Of a stretch of 64,000 bases of DNA, positions 38,601 through 48,727 are shown in pieces. A model generated the notes under the pieces. It saw nothing but the letters and a program-made list of their open reading frames with translations, had not been told where the DNA came from and did no database searches. Numbering within the stretch: position 1 is the stretch's first letter; each line of letters begins with the position of its first letter. A program made the translations under genes and the position numbers. Location: NCBI GenBank assembly GCA_030248135.1, contig JASANC010005693.1:1-64000 (forward strand), read 5' to 3'. Origin of the DNA: Theristus sp. LFF4_11 (Eukaryota; Nematoda; Chromadorea; Monhysterida; Xyalidae).

Positions 38601-41600
38601 TAAGACTGTAATAATTTCTGCGAACTCCGAAGACGCTAATGTTTCCACAAACTTCTTCTGACACTTTTAACTTCTCCAACCGACCTGTTGTTTTCGTTGT
38701 TCGAGTTCATAAAGCTGCCTGAATTCATGCGTCGTGTACTTTGCCTGGTAGCCGTGGCCCATGAGCATTTCGATCAGTAGTCCAATGTCGGGCAGCCGGT
38801 ATTTGTCGGTACCCGGCGTGAATTTGCTCACCACGTCACGCATGATGTAGCCGAGCGTGTTCTCGGGACCTTTGTCCTGACACGGAACGAGAGAGAAGAA
38901 AGTTCGTTTTGCTTTGCCTCGGATGAGAACAGAAAAAACTGATGAAAAAGAAAGAAACAAATGTCCCCTGATTTCAATTCAGCGCACCGACTGATTGTGC
39001 TATGGAGTCAAAATGCAAAACCCCTGCAATTTCGGTCGTCTGATTGCTTGAATCTCGTGTGCCGACTGGTTGGTTGGTTTGACCAAACAGTAAGCCAACC
39101 TAAGCCCAATTCAAAGGCTGTCTGTCCGCTGATTGGTTGTAATGAATCACAGTTTGGCCACACAATATAACAAAATATCACCGGTCTAAGCACCAGAGAT
39201 TTCGCAATAAATGTATCTAAGAAACGTCACTCACTCATCTCTAAGAACTGTCCATCGCCAAGAAACCGTCACCAACCGTATTGTACATCTCCTCGAGGCG
39301 TTCGATGGTCAGGAAGCGTGCCATGGAGACGCCATTTTCGAGCAACAATTTCACGAAGTCCACGCGATCATTGATCAGCGCCTCGAACATCGCGTGATGC
39401 AGCGACTCGACCGGCCAGTCTTGTCCGAGCACAAAGATGTCGCTGCGCGCGATGTCCGCTCGATTCCATGCGAGCGCCAGTTGAAGCTGATCGGGCGCCG
39501 ATAGGTTTTGCCCTGAAGCAGAGACTGATTTTGCATTAGATTTTTGCCTAGAAACAGATTGATTCTGCCTTGAAAAAGATTGATTTTGCCCTAAAACAGA
39601 GTGATTTTGCCCGTAGATTTTGCCCCAAAACAGATTGATTTTGCCTTGATGTTTCAAGGCTGATTGATTTTGCCCTGATTGATTTTGTTCTCTTCCCGTG
39701 CCACGGCACTGTCACACTCACATGGGCCTGCTTATGCACCCTGCAAAAAACCACCGAAGTGTGGTACAGCATGTTTGTTGCAACCTGTCACATTTTCAGT
39801 AAAGTACAGAGCCCGTCGAAGGTAGAAAGAACGAATTCGGGTTGAAAAAAAAAACAGAAGCGTGTGCGAATGCGGTTTTTGATTCCAACCAAACCCGATA
39901 CATTCGTTTTTCTTACTGTAATTCAAAGTTTCGCATGCTCTGTATCCTGCCAAAAAGTGACCTATTTAAAGAAATTAGCTGCACCTTTCGTTTTTGGAGC
40001 CAAGGGGAGCTCAAAATAGAAAACTTGAACTTTTTCTTTAATTTGATCCGATTTCAGCACATTAAGCTAGCTACTTTATTCGTTTACTCTGTGTTCACTG
40101 CCGTGAATTCAATGTGAGCGTCTGTCCGTCCCACCAAAAAAACATGGTCACTTTGTTGTTTCGCACCTTTCAATAAAGCTGTCAGAATGGCATGATCAAT
40201 ATCTTGGTTGCTGTCTTCGCCGAGCCTAAACACGGTCACCTGAAAAAAGAAAGCATATTAATATGAAATCGTGAATTTTTTTCATACCTACTGTACTATA
40301 CCACACACCATGAAATTATGAATTTGTAAAAGTTTATTAATGCTTCAATCAAAACTCCAAGTGGTTATGCCGCGCCAAGTATTAGTGATTCATTCGGCCT
40401 TAGATCTGCCTGTATCACAGATCGAACTGAAAAGCGAAGGAACTTTTGGTGAAAAGCAAATCGTGTTTTCCTCCGATGAAATGGTGTTGTTCTGTTCGCC
40501 AATTATAAATTCTAGAGTTAGCATGTGTCTAAATTCCAAACTTAATTGTCAATAAGCGATTGGTATAACATCTTTTTTGGTTCTGCGACTCAATGCGTTT
40601 GCGTGTACAGAAACGAATACAGTTTCACCATGCTTGACGCGGCTATTCAAAATTTCCAAATGACATCCCACCGACTTGGGTCACCTAAACGATTTTGAGT
40701 CATCGCGTCAAGCATGGAACTGATTTCGCATCAACACTCTAACTCCATAACATATCCAACTACGGTATGGCCGATTAAACGTGGCAGCTTTTTTCAGGGT
40801 GTAAGGTGCGCGCGAAATTTGAATGAAAAAAAGAGACGTTTAGAAAAGCAATTGTGTGTTAAATTTGACGTGTTTTTTCAAACTAATTGCTTTTTCGTGC
40901 TATTCTGTTCATTCTTTCTCCCTTGCACACACAATTGCTATTTATCTTGGCACTCTTGAAAAAGACAACTCCTAGTCTGCGAGTGATCCCGCCTTGATGA
41001 AGAATACAAGGACTGCCTCATTTATTCTGCCATACTGTAGCTGACTGGTTGGTTGGTGATCACGTGATGCATGCATTCTGTTGCTGTTGTTGAGGCGCAG
41101 TTTGGTTTGCATAGAATCCACGCATCACGTGACCACCAACCAATCAGCTGATTGGATATGTTATAGAGTTGGACTGTATCGTGCACTGAGTCGCTGAACC
41201 CGAAAAACGATATTCTATTGATGCTACATGGCAGCGGGCGCATGAGCCACACAGCAACCAACAACGCGCATCCGCCAGCATACCGGTTGCCTTTTCTGGC
41301 TGTGTCTCAGCCTGTGATGGTGTCGGCCGGGCACGATCTACACAGACAACCGCTCGGTTATTAAGTCAGCGCTGATTGGCTGCATTCAAAAGTGCACGCT
41401 GAAGACGGTGCACACTTATAACTCAGCAATGTTGCACAGTCAGACACAAACACACACATACACGTGTCCGTGCGTGTTCGTTTGTGTGTGACAGCACTGC
41501 AAGAAAGGTGCACCGTGTTCCGAGTTGAAGGCCCGTTCATACCTGACGTGTGCGCATACGGCACAAGTCTGCATGCGTCACGTATAAACGGGCCTTAACT

Positions 41601-44600
41601 TCAACCAGAGATGATGCAGTCAATCAGCGTGGTCGGCACCAGAAAGTGCAATCACGATTAAGTCCATGCGCGAGTTTGTATTGTCTTGTATTCTGGGAGG
41701 TTTTGGCGAACTGACCAAATGCTTCAATCGAACGCACAGCATCAACTCGCACAGCACGTTCTCCGCCTGACGCTTCGTGACGCCAAACACCATGCAGATC
41801 TTCTGAATGATGTACTCGCTGGCGTCTGCTCGCAGTTTACTGCAAACAGTGGCGCAATGTTACATGTGGATTTTCGAATTCGTCTTGGACAGAGTCGGAG
41901 AGTAACACTGAAACCTTAGTGAGTGAGAAAATTCAAACGCATCCGCACAAGAACTCGTTTGAACTCTGGGAACTCGCTATAATTTCCGAAATCGGTGTGT
42001 GCTTGCAAAAACATGATAAAACAAAAAAACCGCACCCCGATCCGTCGTCCGACGCCATTCGATGGCAGTAAGCGAGCAGGTCTGCCGCTCGGCCGGAGCC
42101 TGCAATCAACAGCACAATATTGTCCAACAAAATCAACAGCAAAAGAAAACCACTGAAAAGCAACAAATCAACCAATACTAAAAAACTAGTTTCAATCTCC
42201 ATGTAGAAATTCAAAATCGCCAAAGTGACTCGGCCCTATTTAGGAGACTCGGATCACTTTGCCAAATTTGAATTCCCGCGTCATGCATGAAACTGTTCAC
42301 CTATCTATGCGCGCATTGAGTCTCGGGGGACCAACATAAACGACGATACCTTCAATGACGACCACGGGCACCGGCGGCACATTTGTGACGTAGTCGAGCA
42401 CCGCCCTGATGGTGCACGTGCCACCCTCCAGGACGACGCCCACCACGGGCACCCGTCGTTTGCCCCTGCCCCCGATGGTGCGCTTCTGAGCGATGTACTC
42501 CTCGAGACGCTTCCTTAGAATGATGTCCGTGCCCGATCGACCCACGGTGCCATTGTCGACCAGGAGGAAATAATTGTGCTTGTCGTTCAGCACCGCTAGA
42601 CGGCCTTTGGGCGAGAACGCCTGTGAGACAGAGAGGGTTTCATGCTGGTTTTTTGATGTTGTGATGGCGAATACAACAATTGACAACTTCTTAGAATACA
42701 GAAATTTATTCACTAAAGGCGCGTTTAGCAATTAGTTTTTTGGAAAAAAGGCCGGGTTTTAAAGGGGGTGTGCTTTATCAATTGGTGGCGAGTGAGGGGG
42801 CGGCGGGAAAAGGAACTGTTCCTTTATTTCGGTGATGTTCAACTATATGATTAAGAGAACTGACTGCAAAATGCAAACATGCAACAGCTCACACCACCGT
42901 GTTAATAAAACAAGAGAGACAACACAAGTGTTCCAGAAATTGCATCAAACTTCATTAAACCAATAACGCCGGAGAGAACTCCACAGCAATCACACACTAG
43001 TTATGTGGACAAAATGAGTCGCTAATGTAAACCGTGTTTTAGACCACAAACCTGCGGGTGATAGGGCACGGTGACATCGCGTCCAATCAGCTCCTCGCGC
43101 TTCTTCAGGATGCCCCACGGCGCGATGCCGATCGACGTGATCTTGTTGCGCGACCTCGAGTACGAGTCGCCGAGTGCAGACGCGACGTGCCGCACGACGC
43201 CGTTGTTGATGCCTGCCGTGTCGCAAATTGCGCCATCAGCCGGGTTTTTTTTGAGACACATTCCGATCACAGATTGATTGACGACATCATGCGGTCTTTG
43301 TCGTCCAGTCAACGAGACAACACCAAATTGTCCCATGGTCAGATATGGAAGAAACGCACCATTGGTGATGATCCAAGCACCGGTCGTTTTCGCCGCCTTC
43401 AAAAGACCCTTGCGGAAAGCGGTCGTTAACTTTGCGTTCAAGCTGAAAAACGTCCAACCAAAAAAGGGCTGTTCAATTATTCATCGACTCTTCAAAGAAA
43501 TGAACGAACGAATTTTTACTAAACAACTTGTACGCGTTGCCGTAGCAACCTGGACCGAGGGTAAATTGCGCTCCGATGCAGTATTGCCCGTTTCCGCCGG
43601 AGTTTGGTGGATTCCGGAACCGGTGCGCGAATAATTAAAAAAAATGTCTTTTATCAATGAGAATTTTTGAACAAACGACACCCAGAATCAACCGACTCAC
43701 TCAAAGTTGGTCATGCCGCCGTGCACCGTGATGATCAACGTCGGCTGCGGCAGGTTCCAGACTTTGTCCAGCAGCTCCATCACATCCTCCGGGTCGGAGT
43801 CGTACGCCAGACGGACGTACTGCGCTTTGTGCGGATGCGGGCCACCCTGGCGAAAAAAACGTTCACACGTTGCAAACAATTGTGAAACTTGAAAAAAAAA
43901 CGAATGAAGAACTTGATTACATCCTCTGGCGTGTTGCTTACTGCCATAAGACTTGCGTGCCAAAAAAACTTTGTTTCATCTGATTCGTTTTGTTGTGCAA
44001 CACTCAGGTCGCGAAACACAAAACCATGAATCACTCAGTTATTTGCTATCCCATTGGTTCTCAGTCGTAGTCTTGCTGGAGTGTAAATTTTTATGAGTTC
44101 ACACTCCAGCAAGACCACGTCAGAACAGAATGAAAACCAATGGGATATCGATGATCATCGAAGCAATAGCGAATCAGTGCAGTCCAGTTGTGCACCTGAA
44201 ACTCGATGACGCCAAAGGCGTCCGTGCCGGCGCTGCTGGTGCACTGTTTTATGGTCCATCTATTGCCGGCGTATGCCTGAGCGTTTGTGATCGTCGCCGC
44301 CGCCTGCTCGGCCGCCACCGCGCTCGTCTCAACGGCCGTTGCCGCTGCTGCTGCTGCTGGCGTCGCTGTTTCATCGCCGCTGACACTCGCCAACCGGGAC
44401 AAGCCGCCGCCTAACGCATGGTGATTGTTCGCTGGCGACGCCGTCGCCACTCCGTGCTGCGTGATCGAGCGGCCGCACACGCAGCTGCAAAAAAATTTGA
44501 GACCTTTTTTTGTATTTTTTGAAAGATTTACTGTCAAAAGGTCCACTCATGATAGAACGGATCACGTCACTTGACGTTTTTCGTGACGCCAAGAAGCAAT

Positions 44601-46477
44601 CATTCATTTCAGTTCAAGTGTCCACGCATCTGATGACAAGCCGCTGCATAGCCGCGCACTTCCGCAGGGTGCAACGTGAATCAACATCTGGCGACTTGTC
44701 GAACTGACGAGCCCGGGTTTGCAGCGGTCTTCGTTGCAAGGGCGAAACCGCAAAAACAGTGTCCAGCCCTCGCGGTGTCAGTCCGCAGCCCACAAAGCAA
44801 AAACTGACGTTGAACACAGTCACATTTTTTAATGCAGCATCATTTTCAGCCAAAACATCAGTGAGCCACGAGCTAAAACAACCAATCAACGAAGACCAGT
44901 CAAATTCAGAACAGCACAGCGATGTAAAAAACGGCGAAAACAATAACGGACCGTTTTTGTTGGTCGCTGGTCTTGTCATTCACCGGCACGAACTTGATGC
45001 ACTCGAGCTTTGAGAACGTCCGTTCGATCCAATGCGACTGCAGCTTTTGTGACTGAAAAAAGCAAGTTACAGTTCATTAGTTCATCCAGAGTAAATTAAA
45101 AAGTAAAGATATTCTCAAAAAACTTCCGAAAACGAAATTAATAAACACTGCGAAGCCTTTGGCTTCCGCTGATCTTTCATTTCTTTCGTTTTATGTTTCA
45201 GAAAACAATTACGATTTGGCAGATCCTCTGGTCTGTCGCCGGGTGGACACGCACATATACGGACCACGGACCTATGGACACCCCGACTCCGCCGATGGTG
45301 CGAAAGCAAGCCGGAACGAACCAACAAATTAGCGAAAAAATTCGGCGGCAACTCCTCCTGGACAATGCGCTTATTGGCGGCATAAATGCTCGTCTGAGTG
45401 TTCGCCCTAGATCGGCCGGCAGCAGCAGCGCCACGCATAATGCAGCAGTAATGCACTCAACGCAAACAGCTTCAATCGCAAACAACCGAATAAACGGATA
45501 AACAAACAAACAAGTTTGAAACCGACAAATTATGGGATTGATTGGAGTGGTCACGTGTGTAACAATAATAGTTTGTTGCTTACTGATATCATGGAAAGTA
45601 TAAGACTTTTAGTTGTTGTGCCTATTACACCGTGAAGCGAGCAGTGTCATGCGCACGCACATCAAACACCACCACTGTTTACACCAAGCCTTAACCAAAT
45701 ATTCAATCAAATTAACGATTATAACTTTATTAAACGGACAGCTCAGCTACCATTATGCTATACTTAACCACAATTCGCGAAAATCAACCTATGCGCATTA
45801 CGAAAATGCAATGAAGACATTTCATGGTATGGATGCGCATATTGATTGCCATTACATTGCCATAACATTACACAGCAGTCATTCAGTCTTTCGTTTTTTT
45901 TGCAGTTTCACATTGATTCAACGCCAGCAAACGGTCTTAAAGTTTTTTTCATGACGTTCAAAAAAGTCAAAACTGAAACCTTTCAGATCCACCGTTTCAA
46001 AAACGAAAACTGAAACCCGGACGCCATCCATACCGACACGGACACTTTCGAGTGAACGCTCCGACGGCGCGGCGATTTCGAGCGACGCGACAGGAGGAAA
46101 CTCGGCGGGTGCAACAGTGAAATCGACGGTTTCCTCGACGATTTCCCAGTCTCGTCGCCGCTGTCGCCGCCGCGATTCGGCACCGACAGCAGACGATGCG
46201 CAGCGGCAAAATTGCAGTCGGCCACTTTCGCGTCCACGCACTCGACCACGCTCACGGAACGCGCTGATGATCGCGAGCGCTCGCCAGATTTGTGCACACC
46301 CGGCTGTTTGATGGACGATTTGAGCGTGCTGCTGCGTCGCGTCACCGCCGCCGCCGGTACAGGGTGCGTGCAGTTCGCTGTTGTGCTTGTGATCTCTCTG
46401 TCGGCGCTGTTGGTGCCGGTCAGTTGTTTGTTGAGCGACGAAACCGGCACCGCCTCCGCAGACGCGCTAGACGCCAT
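26617..46477 (-). CDS. TRPM cation channel (TRPM1/3/6/7-like, no kinase seen)
   Basis: Melastatin-type TRP channel for divalent cation entry. Exons in transcript order: 46034-46477, 44994-45052, 44196-44484, 43701-43846, 43360-43442, 43052-43212, 42350-42620, 42036-42099, 41716-41839, 40167-40239, 39277-39512, 38685-38876, 36517-36642, 36265-36362, 35372-35700, 34714-34802, 34091-34346, 33566-33675, 32924-33136, 32319-32567, 31684-31873, 31331-31433, 31005-31222, 30751-30883, 30381-30543, 29898-30080, 29253-29541, 28443-28582, 28052-28237, 27818-27932, 27502-27686, 26617-27078; about 1,992 aa, all phases agree. TRPM homology region: [84 protein letters not shown]. Pore: [17 protein letters not shown], then the S6 exon ([16 protein letters not shown]). 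TRP-domain: [34 protein letters not shown] coiled coil follows (exon 30381), then a Ser/Pro/acidic tail. Three exons (34714, 34091, 33566) encode a low-complexity linker before S1. Confidence 0.93.
27079..27501. other. Last TRPM intron
   Basis: Contains no recognised exon or repeat family. Confidence 0.45.
28583..28924. other. TRPM intron with short tandem repeat
   Basis: At about 28616-28740 the phrase CATTCCACTGGTTACA / CATTACAATCCACTGGTT recurs four to five times with variation, forming a degenerate tandem repeat. No exon seen. Confidence 0.5.
28925..29180 (-). repeat. tRNA-derived SINE (family S2)
   Basis: On the minus strand the head (29180 downwards) folds as a tRNA: acceptor GTCCATG pairs with TGTGGAC, an A-box-like TGGCGTAGCGGTAGA, an anticodon-like CCTAC...GTAGG stem, and the B box GGTTCGAACC. 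A unique body follows and then a (TAAA)n-type tail at 28925-28960. This is the Pol III SINE architecture. Lies in a TRPM intron; only copy seen in the window. Confidence 0.85.
29542..29897. other. TRPM intron
   Basis: No exon recognised. A short inverted pair around GCTGATTGGCC...AGCCAATCAG lies near 29650-29695 and is possibly a MITE remnant. Confidence 0.4.
30654..30745. mobile_element. MITE-C, ~92 bp palindromic element
   Basis: GCCATTCATGACGCAGTATT...AATACTGCTTCATGAATGCC, with TTAGTGACGCG and CGTTAAAACATAG inside. It ends 6 nt from the TRPM donor at 30750. Related copies are at 33836 and 47964. Confidence 0.85.
31434..31683. other. TRPM pore-region intron
   Basis: Intron between the pore exon and the S6 exon. 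Near 31450 is TTCAATTTTATTCAGCTC, loosely like the family D repeat. No exon. Confidence 0.4.
32168..32285. repeat. Imperfect direct repeat in a TRPM intron
   Basis: Two copies of a phrase near CAGCTGGTTGCTTCGC.AGCACAACAACA.A.GACAC lie about 83 bp apart. Function unknown. Confidence 0.65.
33190..33395 (-). repeat. SINE S1, near-complete copy
   Basis: Minus strand: CGTGGCCTGGTGCTGGTG head, B-box-like GGGATCAAGCCCC, body with AAGTGCCTATA in reverse and CGTACAGAACGCCGTTGAGT, and a tail reaching TTTAGGCGA. Lies in the TRPM intron before the S1 exon. Confidence 0.8.
33836..33934. mobile_element. MITE-C copy 2
   Basis: GGCATTTATGAAGCGGTATT...GTGCTTCATGAATGCC with an inner GTGACGCGTAACTGCGTTAA. Same family as 30654-30745, in the neighbouring TRPM intron. 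Confidence 0.85.
34370..34585. mobile_element. MITE-A, diverged copy
   Basis: Starts TACAGTCCATCT, contains CAACTAGCTGATTGGTTCG and CAACCAGCCAATCAGTTAGTTG, and ends AGACGGACTGTA. One end lies about 23 bp from the acceptor of TRPM exon 34091-34346. Confidence 0.75.
34910..35200. mobile_element. Element R6, copy 1 (~290 bp)
   Basis: Shares with 49440-49690, in order: TACATCCACCT.GCTG.AAAATT, TGTGTTC.GTT.CGGTTCTG, ATGTGTGATTAATCG.CAACA, ATTGTCAGATTGTCAGTCTT, and GGCGGAAC.GAAATAA.GGGCAA. The 5' end carries an extra duplicated AACTGACGTGTATACATCCA. Confidence 0.75.
35893..36122. mobile_element. Element R5, copy 1 (~230 bp, TIR)
   Basis: Inverted ends TTTTTTTTAAACGTGTCC and GGACACGTTTGAATAAAT. 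Inside are CACTGAAATGACGTCATGTG and TCGTAAACAAATGGTGAATG. About 90% identical by eye to 60003-60228. TRPM intron. Confidence 0.85.
36447..36512 (-). repeat. Donor-adjacent repeat (family D), TRPM intron
   Basis: The intron starts GTCG and then reads GTTCAGTTCAGTTTTATTC, TGCAGTGCACGGCATAATAC, CAGAGAAGTGTAAGA, matching the LZTFL1 copy at 18185-18270 at the same offset from its donor. Confidence 0.85.
37425..37620 (+). CDS. Candidate nested exon on the opposite strand
   Basis: ATG at 37425 starts [20 protein letters not shown], continues with [20 protein letters not shown] and [15 protein letters not shown], and ends at a good donor (CAGAG|GTAAAA). Balanced composition and basic/helical content suggest real coding, antisense to TRPM and inside its intron: a nested gene or transposon remnant. 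No family recognised and no downstream partner exon was fixed. Confidence 0.4.
37947..38216 (-). CDS. Candidate coding segment, unknown
   Basis: The minus strand is open for 89 codons, including [37 protein letters not shown] and [13 protein letters not shown]. It is on the TRPM strand but shows no similarity to TRPM sequence at this place. Possibly a transposon-derived ORF fragment. Confidence 0.3.
   Translation of the reverse strand: MVVVWCFCGDALHPPPRHQAALFYTANTNQVRRVRRMLRELDVSRLSMNSQWSQSDWYPWGTSPFAYRKTVALKRLNESVILRMRCRKN
39515..39700. repeat. Degenerate ~24-bp minisatellite at a TRPM acceptor
   Basis: GATTGATTTTGCCCTGAAAC-like units recur about seven times. The unit nearest the exon contains the real acceptor for exon 39277-39512, so the array looks like expansion of the splice junction itself. 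The minus strand stays open across it (repeating GQNQSV). Confidence 0.75.
39786..39965. mobile_element. MITE-E copy, TRPM intron
   Basis: ACCTGTCACATTTTCAGTAA...TACAGAGCC on the left pairs with GCTCTGTATCCTGCC then AAAAAGTGACC on the right. Similar ends to 23836-24012. Confidence 0.6.
40580..40716. mobile_element. MITE-D copy (TIR TCTGCGACTCAATGCG)
   Basis: Begins GGTTCTGCGACTCAATGCG and contains the inner inverted pair CACCATGCTTGACGCG / CGCGTCAAGCATGGAAC. It appears to lack the far terminal repeat and to abut the MITE-A copy at 40736. Confidence 0.7.
40736..41178. mobile_element. MITE-A copy interrupted by MITE-B
   Basis: The left part ends CATATCCAAC and the right part resumes GCTGACTGGTTGGTTGG and ends GAGTTGGACTGTA. 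With the insert removed it reads as a normal MITE-A. Its own left tip is missing. Confidence 0.85.
40761..41039. mobile_element. MITE-B nested in MITE-A, TA target duplication
   Basis: Ends TACGGTATGGCCGATTAAAC and TTTATTCTGCCATACTGTA, with a TA dinucleotide at each side. The body matches 13773-14035. The TA duplication is typical of Tc1/mariner-type insertion. Confidence 0.88.
41524..41606. mobile_element. ~82-bp palindromic MITE
   Basis: GAAGGCCCGTTCATACCTGA...TCACGTATAAACGGGCCTTA; the arms pair over about 30 bp. Flanks TTGA/TTAA hint at a TTAA-type target. TRPM intron. Confidence 0.7.
42190..42335. mobile_element. MITE-D copy
   Basis: TAGTTTCAATCTCCATGTAG, GACTCGG.TCACTTTGCCAAA, TTTGAATTCCCGCGTCATG, and the end GCGCGCATTGAGTCTCGGG, as at 48728-48912. 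Ends about 15-20 nt from the TRPM donor at 42349. Confidence 0.75.
42621..43051. other. TRPM intron
   Basis: AT-rich intron, no repeat family recognised. Confidence 0.45.
44046..44147. mobile_element. ~100-bp palindromic MITE, TA-flanked
   Basis: TATCCCATTGGTTCTCA, then GTCTTGCTGGAGTGTAAA; the right arm reads ACACTCCAGCAAGAC, then AAAACCAATGGGATA. Near-perfect inverted arms in a TRPM intron. Confidence 0.8.
45053..46033. other. First TRPM intron
   Basis: Contains a GC-rich, coding-like plus-strand stretch (45190-45501); the remainder is AT-rich. No TRPM exon is supported here. Confidence 0.45.
45190..45501 (+). other. Coding-like stretch antisense to TRPM, unresolved
   Basis: Follows an acceptor-like TATGTTTCAG. 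Two overlapping plus-strand frames look protein-like: one has [20 protein letters not shown], the other [20 protein letters not shown], ending at a stop at 45499. GC content is much higher than the surrounding intron. The correct frame cannot be chosen; possible nested gene or retrocopy. Confidence 0.35.
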
Positions 46478-46560
46478 TAGTGTTGATGTCGTTTTGTGTG
46501 CTGCCGCGCTAGCCGTGTTCAATTCTTATGATCGATCGCCATTTGCTTTGGTGTGTTGAA

Positions 46561-47529
46561 GTTGATTGATTGATAAGCAGGCTGGTGGTCGCTAAAATCG
46601 ACAACAGAATTCTTGTTACCACCACTGTTTCGTTCTGTAAACAAGACGACAACAGGTGATGGGAGTGAGTGGTGAAGGAAGATAAGAAAAAGCGCGCCAG
46701 TAAAATGTGTGACGGAACTGTTTGATCAAATTTTTTGTTAACGACATCGAAACAAGTAAAAACCGCCTGCGTGCGCATCATCAACTTTGTGTGAGATAGT
46801 AAACAAAATTGATTTGCCACCCGATTGTCGGTTGGTGCCCCGTGGTGGTAATTGAATACGCAATAAACAAAATCACAGCCGCCGCCACCTGAGGTGATTC
46901 ATATTTCGCGCTCGTCTCGCCGATTATAGTGGTTCGATGCTACGCACGCCCGAACAAAAGCTCGCCAACCTACTTATTACCACAAAATCGGCGTAAAACT
47001 CGCCTCAGATTAAACCGCATAAAAAAACTCTCTGCTTCTCTAGTCGGCTAGCAACGGCAAAACGGAAGGAAGAACACAATTTTACACAAATTGACCAGAT
47101 CATTATCGCGTGTGTGTGTAGACGTGCGCGCTTCCCCTGTGTGTGTGTCTATCACAATATGAATCAAAAAGACACGAAACCGCATGAAGAAACGCCGCAT
47201 AGAGACAGGGTGGTGACGGCCGTGAAAAAGAACCAGTTCTTTTTCTTGTTGATCGGTTTTAAAACCCCATTGAAATCCTGGTACAATATGAGTAACTTTA
47301 TGAAATTTTTTGCGATCACCACTAATTTTCGGTAATCTATGATGCATCTACTAAACAACAAACTTGCTTGAAAGTCTATAAAAGATAGTGATCAAACGCG
47401 TGAGATGTTTTTTATTGGTAACCCACAGACATGATTTTAACAACCATATTTTAATGGTAACTATAGTGGCTAAATTCAATTTCGAGAACGACGCGAATGT
47501 TTTTAGGTGTTGATTTAAACACTACTATC
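46561..47529. other. Upstream of TRPM, no gene seen
   Basis: AT-rich, no shared repeat or exon recognised. Promoter or 5' UTR of TRPM may lie here. Confidence 0.4.
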
Positions 47530-47720
47530 TTTTATTTTGGTCCCGAGACTCAATTCACACACAGACAGTTTCTTGCATGGCGCAGGAATTCAAAATTCGT
47601 GAAGGGATCCGGTTTTCCGTAAATAGGGCCGGGTCACTTTGGCCAGTTTGAATTGCCACATGAAGATTGAAACTAGTTTCCTTTCAACGTCCGCAAACGT
47701 ACTCGCAATAACTAAAAAAC
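47530..47720. mobile_element. MITE-D copy
   Basis: Starts GGTCCCGAGACTCAATTC and contains GGCCGGGTCACTTTGGCC and TTGAATTGCC then GAAACTAGTTTCC. Inverted relative to 48728. Confidence 0.65.
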
Positions 47721-47963
47721 AGAAAAAATAGTACTGTTCCGGTTTTTCTGCAGAAAAAAGGTTTTCGTATGTAAAAAAACGTTTTGTTACCAGCGTTACC
47801 ACGAAGCGATAAGGAGAACTTTGAACCTGACGGTCGATGAAGCAGGAACAAAACGCCCGCCCACTCTTCTTAACAGATGACATGTCTGCGTCTGATTCTG
47901 ATATGTTCCACTGTACGTGAGTGCGAGGTGCTAAACAGGTGCTATTAACTAAAAACAAAGAAC

Positions 47964-48056
47964 GCATTCATGAAACAAGTATTTAGTGAACGGCGAACGC
48001 GCAACTATGTTTTAACGCCGCTACGCGTCACTAAATACTGCTTCACGAATGCGCCT
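47964..48056. mobile_element. MITE-C copy 3
   Basis: CGCATTCATGAAACAAGTAT...ATACTGCTTCACGAATGCGC with the inner GTTTTAACGCCGCTACGCGT. Same family as 30654. Confidence 0.85.
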
Positions 48057-48727
48057 TATTATTATCGCTACGTTGTCTGAAAATAAATTCAAACACAAAG
48101 TTCGTCACGAAGAAAACACCCAACAAACGCTGGTATTTGGATGGAAAAAGCGTTTTCCCGTTTTTTTTTATTTTGGCATGTTCAACAGTGCCTTTGTGGT
48201 GTTCACTTGAGCTTGTTTTGCTAATGGAGTGCTTCGAAGTTGAAATGAAACTGAAAAGCAAATATGCCGTCGGTCGAGTTGAAGCAAACCTAATTTATCT
48301 CAACACAACTATGGCTGCATTGTTGTTTCATTTGTTTCATTGCTGTTTCTGACATTTGTTAACAAAGTTTTAGCTGCTTGCAAGCCGCCACTAAAATAGA
48401 CATCCATATCAATGCACTGACCGACTCTCTCACATGTGAACAAAAATGCGCGCACGCGATATTTGCCATATCACTTTTTTTTCTGCGCGACAAAAACACA
48501 TGTTGTTGTTGTTGTTGTCACAAAAACACATGTCGCGCATAATGCGGTCGCTATTTATATTTACCTACCCATCGAGCGAAAAATAGCTGTTGTTGTTGAA
48601 GCCGATAATTTCAATGTTTTCAATAGTTTGCTTCCAAAAATACAGTGAACAAAAAGTTGAGAAAAGCGTTTCAGAATTCCGCACATATGTTCTGAGTGTT
48701 TTCGGGGAAGAAGGGCAATCAATTTTT
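48057..48727. other. Intergenic
   Basis: A (GTT)n microsatellite at about 48500 lies between two GACAAAAACACATG phrases, with GCGCGAC/GTCGCGC outside. No gene recognised. Confidence 0.4.

Larger units (their letters stand above)
36643..38684. other. Large TRPM intron with unassigned coding-like pieces
   Basis: About 2 kb between the exons encoding [12 protein letters not shown] and the segment before EEAMAK. It contains a plus-strand open segment at 37425-37620 and a minus-strand coding-like segment at 37947-38216. Neither is in a compatible phase to be a TRPM exon, and neither was recognised as a known family. Confidence 0.45.
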
